NCBI GenBank assembly: GCA_001914785.1
Contig: MNDE01000059.1
Span: 1-37,048, forward strand
Reading direction: 5' to 3'
Length of the DNA stretch: 37,048 bases
Source of the DNA: Acidobacteria bacterium 13_2_20CM_57_17
GTDB taxonomy: Bacteria > Acidobacteriota > Terriglobia > Acidiferrales > UBA7541
Shown: positions 33,830-37,048 of the stretch, piece by piece
Position numbering within the stretch: the first letter of the stretch is position 1
Layout: each line of letters opens with the position of its first letter
Position numbers and translations under genes: made by a program
The notes under the pieces: model-generated
Seen by the model: the letters and a program-made list of their open reading frames with translations, nothing else
What the model was told of the DNA's origin: nothing
Databases searched by the model: none

Positions 33830-33943
33830 TTATCGGGGAATTATCTGACTACCGACCAGGTTCTTGCGGTCGGAGGAATCCAATTCCAGTCGGAGCCGCT
33901 CCGCAAGCGCAACCATCTGGTCGAACTCCGGATGCTTCATCAT
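33830..33943 (-). CDS. Possible small protein
   Basis: 37 codons from ATG 33943 (a second ATG follows directly) to TAA. The peptide has the pattern of a short helical protein (FDQMVALAERLRLELDSSD). It has no clear ribosome-binding site, so it may be a chance frame or a gene remnant. Confidence 0.25.
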   Translation of the reverse strand: MMKHPEFDQMVALAERLRLELDSSDRKNLVGSQIIPR

Positions 33944-34014
33944 GCTACGGTGACGATGAGCAGATGACGGAGTGATCGGACCCCGTCATTTCCGTATATT
34001 CGATCTGCGACCCG

Positions 34015-34054
34015 TTGACATTCTACAGGGGAAGGCCTAATCTTCCAGTAGAAT
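34015..34054 (+). promoter_or_regulatory. padR promoter overlapped by an operator-like dyad
   Basis: TTGACA (34015-34020, consensus), a 17-nt spacer, then TAATCT (34038-34043). An inverted repeat covers the spacer and the start site: ATTCTAC (34020-34026) with GTAGAAT (34048-34054), and inside it GGAAG (34030-34034) with CTTCC (34042-34046). PadR-family proteins usually bind dyads in their own promoters, so autorepression of padR and the permease gene is likely. Confidence 0.6.
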
Positions 34055-34071
34055 CTCTATAGGAGAGCGTC

Positions 34072-34404
34072 TTGAGTCCGGAACAAACCAATCTTTTGCA
34101 AGGGACGCTGGACATGGTGATCCTCAAAGCCCTTCGCTTGGGTGAAATGCATGGCCTCGGAATCTCTCGCAGGATTGAACAGATATCGCAAGGCACGTTT
34201 GTGGTGAAGTCGGGATCGCTATTTCCCGCACTACGCCGGATGCAGGAAGAAGGCTGGATCAGTTCGGCTTGGGGAGAGTCCGAGACCAACCGCCGGGCAA
34301 AATACTACCGGCTGACGAAAGCTGGCGTGAAACAGTTGGAAGAGGAAACCGCGAAGTGGGAGCGGATTGTGCTTGGGATCTCGCGGACTCTGGAGGCGTC
34401 GTGA
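34072..34404 (+). CDS. PadR-family transcriptional regulator
   Basis: 110-residue winged helix-turn-helix repressor. The N-terminal block LLQGTLDMVILKALRLGEMH-GLGISRRIEQ is the PadR DNA-binding start, with GSLFPALRRMQEEGWISSAW as recognition helix and wing, and YYRLTKAGVKQLEEETAKWE the C-terminal dimer helix. The start is a TTG at 34072, chosen for AGGAG 6 nt upstream. Its stop overlaps the GTG of the permease gene (GTGA), so the two are co-translated. In Acidobacteriota many such pairs exist, and the regulator is thought to control the adjacent permease; the ligand is unknown. Confidence 0.93.
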   Translation: MSPEQTNLLQGTLDMVILKALRLGEMHGLGISRRIEQISQGTFVVKSGSLFPALRRMQEEGWISSAWGESETNRRAKYYRLTKAGVKQLEEETAKWERIVLGISRTLEAS

Positions 34405-37048
34405 CTCAGAAGCGAAAGTTACGCTGGCTTTCTCGCGCGGTCAGTTTTTTTCGGAATGTCACCGGCAGGCAGAAAGACGAACTGGACATTGCGGCGGAAC
34501 TGAATGCTCACCTTGATTTGTTGATCGAAGAGAAGCTGCGATCTGGCATGAAGCCAGGTGAAGCGGAACGAGCAGCGCGAATTGAGTTGGGGGGCGTCGA
34601 GCAGGTGAAGGAACAGGTGAGAGACGTACGGACCGGAGCATGGCTCGACAAACTCGCTCAAGACTGTCGCTTTGCACTCCGCATGTCGCGGAAGAATCCA
34701 GGCTTTACTGCCATCGTTGTTCTCACACTGGCGCTCGGCATCGCCGCCAACACGACTGTGCTCAGTTGGATCAGCGCTACCTTGCTGAACCCGATTCCGG
34801 GAGTCGCTCACACCAGCGACCTTGTCACCGTCGCACGCGGCGATCTCAGCGATCATCCCACCCCGCCATTTTCTTATCCTGACGTTCGCGATCTCAGCGA
34901 GCGCACTCAAACTTTTTCCGGGCTTCTCGGCTATCACGAAGACTACATGTCTCTCACCGGCGTCGCGAAGCCCGAGCGCATTTACGGGGCGCTGACCACC
35001 GCGAATTATTTTGACCTTCTCGGCGTCCACCCGATTCTCGGGCGCGCTTTTCTTCCGAAAGAAGGAACGCCGCGCGCCGGCGCCGCAGTGATCGTTATCG
35101 GTTACGCCGTCTGGCAGAACCACTTCGCGGGCGATCCGCAAGTCGTCGGCAAGAAGATTCAGATCAATCGCCATCCCTACACCGTTATTGGGGTAGCCCC
35201 ACGGGATTTCAACGGCTGCAAAACCGGGCTCCGCACCGACCTGTGGATTCCTGTCTCGATGGATCGTGATGTTTGGGGTGCGGACCGTCCCGCCCGTCGC
35301 GGCACTTTCTGGCTGAACGTGCTCGGAAAGCTTCGCCCGGGTGTCACGAAGAATCAGGCGGAGACCGAACTCAACCTGCTCATGCGGGGAATCGTCGAGC
35401 GGTTCCCGGAGGATCACCGGGATAGTCCGAACGAGATTTCTCTCGACCCCCTTTGGCGCTCTCCCTTCGGCATCAACGTCTATCTTTACAAGACTCTTCC
35501 GATGTTGCTGGGGCTCGCCGGGGTCCTACTCCTGCTGGCCTGCGCCAACGTTGCCAGTCTCCTATTGGTGCGTTCGGTCGGACGCCGCCGCGAGATTGCC
35601 ATCCGGCTGGGAATGGGCGCTTCACGCCAACAAATCATCCGCCAGTTTTTGATCGAGAGCCTGCTGCTTGGTCTGCTCGGCGGTACTGCCGCCTTAGTGA
35701 TTACGAAGTGGACCTCCCGCCGCCTCGTCGCTTTCTTTCCGCCCACCCCTATTCCGCTGACAAACGACGCGCACATCGATCAACGCGTGCTTTTCGTGAC
35801 CATTGCGGTTTCCATCCTTGCTGCGATCATCTTTGGTATTCTTCCGGCCCTGCGGTCTTCGAGCCTGCCGGTGCAATCTGTTCTCAAGGAGGAAGCGACT
35901 AGCGTCTCGCTTACTTTGCACAAGGGTCGTCTCTTGAGCGGCCTGGTGGTGGCGCAGATTTCACTCTCGCTCGTTCTCTTGGTCTGCGCGGGACTCTTCA
36001 CCCGCAGCCTTCAGAAAGCACAGCAATCGGATCCGGGATTCGAAGCAAGTCATCTGCTGCTTGCCTCGTATGAGCTCTCGCCGGCTGGTTACACGCGCGC
36101 GACCAGTGTGGCGTTCGACCGGCAGGTGCTCGACAGGCTCTCGGCGCTTCCCGGGGTCGAATCTGTGACTTTGGCTGATTTTTCGCCACTGAGCTTCAGC
36201 ATCCACACCGACTATCTGCAGATCGAAGGCTACGTGCCGCAACCGCACGAATCGATGGAGATCAGCCGAGCGATCGTCGGGCCGAATTACTTTCGCACTC
36301 TCCGCACATCCGTGATTTCGGGCCGTGAATTCACCGAAGCTGATACGGTGGATTCGCAACTCGTTGCCGTCGTCAACCAGGCCTTTGTCGATCGCTATTG
36401 GCCGGGTGAAGACGCTATCGGCAAACAGGTGACGGACGGGCCTGTTCGCTTCACCATCGTTGGGGTCGCACGCAATGCCAAATACCGCTTGCTCACCTAC
36501 CCGACCGAGCCGGTCATCTATTTGCCGATTTACCAGGCCTACCGCTTAACGCAGGACACCACCATTCACCTCCGCACGACTGGCGATCCGCGCGCCATGG
36601 CTTCTTCTGTGGAAGAGACCATCCATCAGCTCAATCGGGAATTGCCGCTGTTCAATGTGAATCCGCTTTCCGTCACCATGCAGCTCGGCTCACTTTTTCA
36701 ACGCGTCGCGGTTACGTTTGCCGGCTCGTTCGGTTTTCTTGCCATGCTGCTCGCCGCCGTCGGCATTTATGGCGTCGTGGCTTACACCACTCGCCAACGC
36801 ACGCGGGAAATCGGCATCCGCGTGGCGCTCGGCGCGAAGAAGGAAGGCATCTACCGTCTCGTTCTTGGCCAGGGATTCCGGCTCATACTGGCGGGTCTCG
36901 TCGTGGGCACGGTGCTCGCTCTGGCATTCGCACGCTTGCTTAAGGCGCAACTTTTTGGCGTCAGTGAGACCGATGCGATTACGTTTACCTCTGTTGGGTT
37001 GCTCTTGGCCGTTGTCGCGCTGGTCGCGTGCCACATCCCCGCTCGCCG
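34401..37048 (+). CDS. MacB/FtsX-like duplicated permease (ADOP type), right end cut by the window
   Basis: Starts at GTG 34401 and is open for 882 codons to the window edge, with about 20 residues missing. The N-terminal soluble prefix (residues about 20-75, KDELDIAAELNAHLDLLIEE) is that of the acidobacterial duplicated orphan permease family. The first membrane segment (FTAIVVLTLALGIAANTTV, about 99-117) is followed by a large MacB-type periplasmic domain. FtsX segments start about residue 364 (LLGLAGVLLLLACANVASL), a second membrane-periplasmic unit starts about 512 (LVVAQISLSLVLLVCAG), and the last FtsX block starts at 770 (FAGSFGFLAMLLAAVGIYG; TTRQRTREIGIRVALGA). No ATPase subunit is adjacent, as usual for this family, so the substrate and energy source are unknown. 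Export or efflux is inferred only from the fold. Confidence 0.9.
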   Translation, partial: MTQKRKLRWLSRAVSFFRNVTGRQKDELDIAAELNAHLDLLIEEKLRSGMKPGEAERAARIELGGVEQVKEQVRDVRTGAWLDKLAQDCRFALRMSRKNPGFTAIVVLTLALGIAANTTVLSWISATLLNPIPGVAHTSDLVTVARGDLSDHPTPPFSYPDVRDLSERTQTFSGLLGYHEDYMSLTGVAKPERIYGALTTANYFDLLGVHPILGRAFLPKEGTPRAGAAVIVIGYAVWQNHFAGDPQVVGKKIQINRHPYTVIGVAPRDFNGCKTGLRTDLWIPVSMDRDVWGADRPARRGTFWLNVLGKLRPGVTKNQAETELNLLMRGIVERFPEDHRDSPNEISLDPLWRSPFGINVYLYKTLPMLLGLAGVLLLLACANVASLLLVRSVGRRREIAIRLGMGASRQQIIRQFLIESLLLGLLGGTAALVITKWTSRRLVAFFPPTPIPLTNDAHIDQRVLFVTIAVSILAAIIFGILPALRSSSLPVQSVLKEEATSVSLTLHKGRLLSGLVVAQISLSLVLLVCAGLFTRSLQKAQQSDPGFEASHLLLASYELSPAGYTRATSVAFDRQVLDRLSALPGVESVTLADFSPLSFSIHTDYLQIEGYVPQPHESMEISRAIVGPNYFRTLRTSVISGREFTEADTVDSQLVAVVNQAFVDRYWPGEDAIGKQVTDGPVRFTIVGVARNAKYRLLTYPTEPVIYLPIYQAYRLTQDTTIHLRTTGDPRAMASSVEETIHQLNRELPLFNVNPLSVTMQLGSLFQRVAVTFAGSFGFLAMLLAAVGIYGVVAYTTRQRTREIGIRVALGAKKEGIYRLVLGQGFRLILAGLVVGTVLALAFARLLKAQLFGVSETDAITFTSVGLLLAVVALVACHIPAR

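Larger units (their letters stand above)
33586..34071. other. Gene-poor region upstream of padR
   Basis: 486 nt between the divergent PilZ-like and padR genes. It holds one possible 37-codon frame on the minus strand (33830-33943) and the padR promoter with its dyad near the right end. The rest shows no other convincing gene, RNA, insertion sequence or terminator. Confidence 0.5.

Noticed and set aside
1..37048. CRISPR arrays, insertion sequences, integrases, rRNA or tRNA genes
   Set aside because: Reading through the window I saw no regularly spaced repeats, transposase or integrase motifs, or structural RNA genes.

Overview
The window looks like a chromosomal stretch from a member of the Acidobacteriota (Terriglobia/Koribacter-like). 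The G+C content is moderately high and genes are tightly packed with ATGA/GTGA stop-start overlaps. It carries a full lipopolysaccharide inner-core cluster, so the cell is diderm. At the right edge is a PadR regulator joined to a MacB/FtsX-like 'orphan' permease, a pair that is strongly expanded in Acidobacteriota. The taxonomic call is inference; no rRNA gene is present.

Layout from left to right. (a) 1-3171: a PcrA/UvrD helicase and a small secreted protein, both on the minus strand. (b) 3267-10368: an eight-gene plus-strand LPS operon (waaA, lpxK, waaF, gmhB, heptose-7-P kinase, heptose-1-P adenylyltransferase, waaC, and an isoprenylcysteine-methyltransferase-like membrane protein). It makes ADP-heptose and transfers Kdo and heptose to lipid A; only the isomerase GmhA is absent. 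(c) 10330-14321: minus-strand rlmD-comEC. (d) 14412-20716: a minus-strand operon valS-nadC-birA-coaX plus a conserved-looking unknown protein, with a good sigma70-type promoter and a hairpin leader before valS. (e) 20909-24252: a long response-regulator-like protein with a disordered middle, and a BamD-like outer-membrane assembly protein followed by a terminator-like hairpin. (f) 24557-25141: an exported peroxiredoxin whose peroxidatic cysteine codon is TGA. (g) 25197-26533: a PASTA protein and a secreted unknown. (h) 26737-33072: aroC-def-fmt and a pair of exported TldD/TldE-like proteins, all on the minus strand. (i) 33244-37048: a PilZ-like protein, a gene-poor stretch, then a PadR-permease operon that runs off the right edge.

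The most notable item is (f). The reading frame continues past the TGA with full peroxiredoxin homology. The TGA sits exactly where the catalytic Cys belongs (T-G-G-U), and a compact stem-loop with a G-rich apical loop begins 13 nt downstream, at the spacing expected of a bacterial SECIS. It is best read as a selenocysteine-containing peroxiredoxin rather than a pseudogene. Other points worth a second look are the exported TldD-type protease pair with one catalytically empty partner, the REC protein with a PopZ-like layout, and the PadR operator that overlaps its own promoter.
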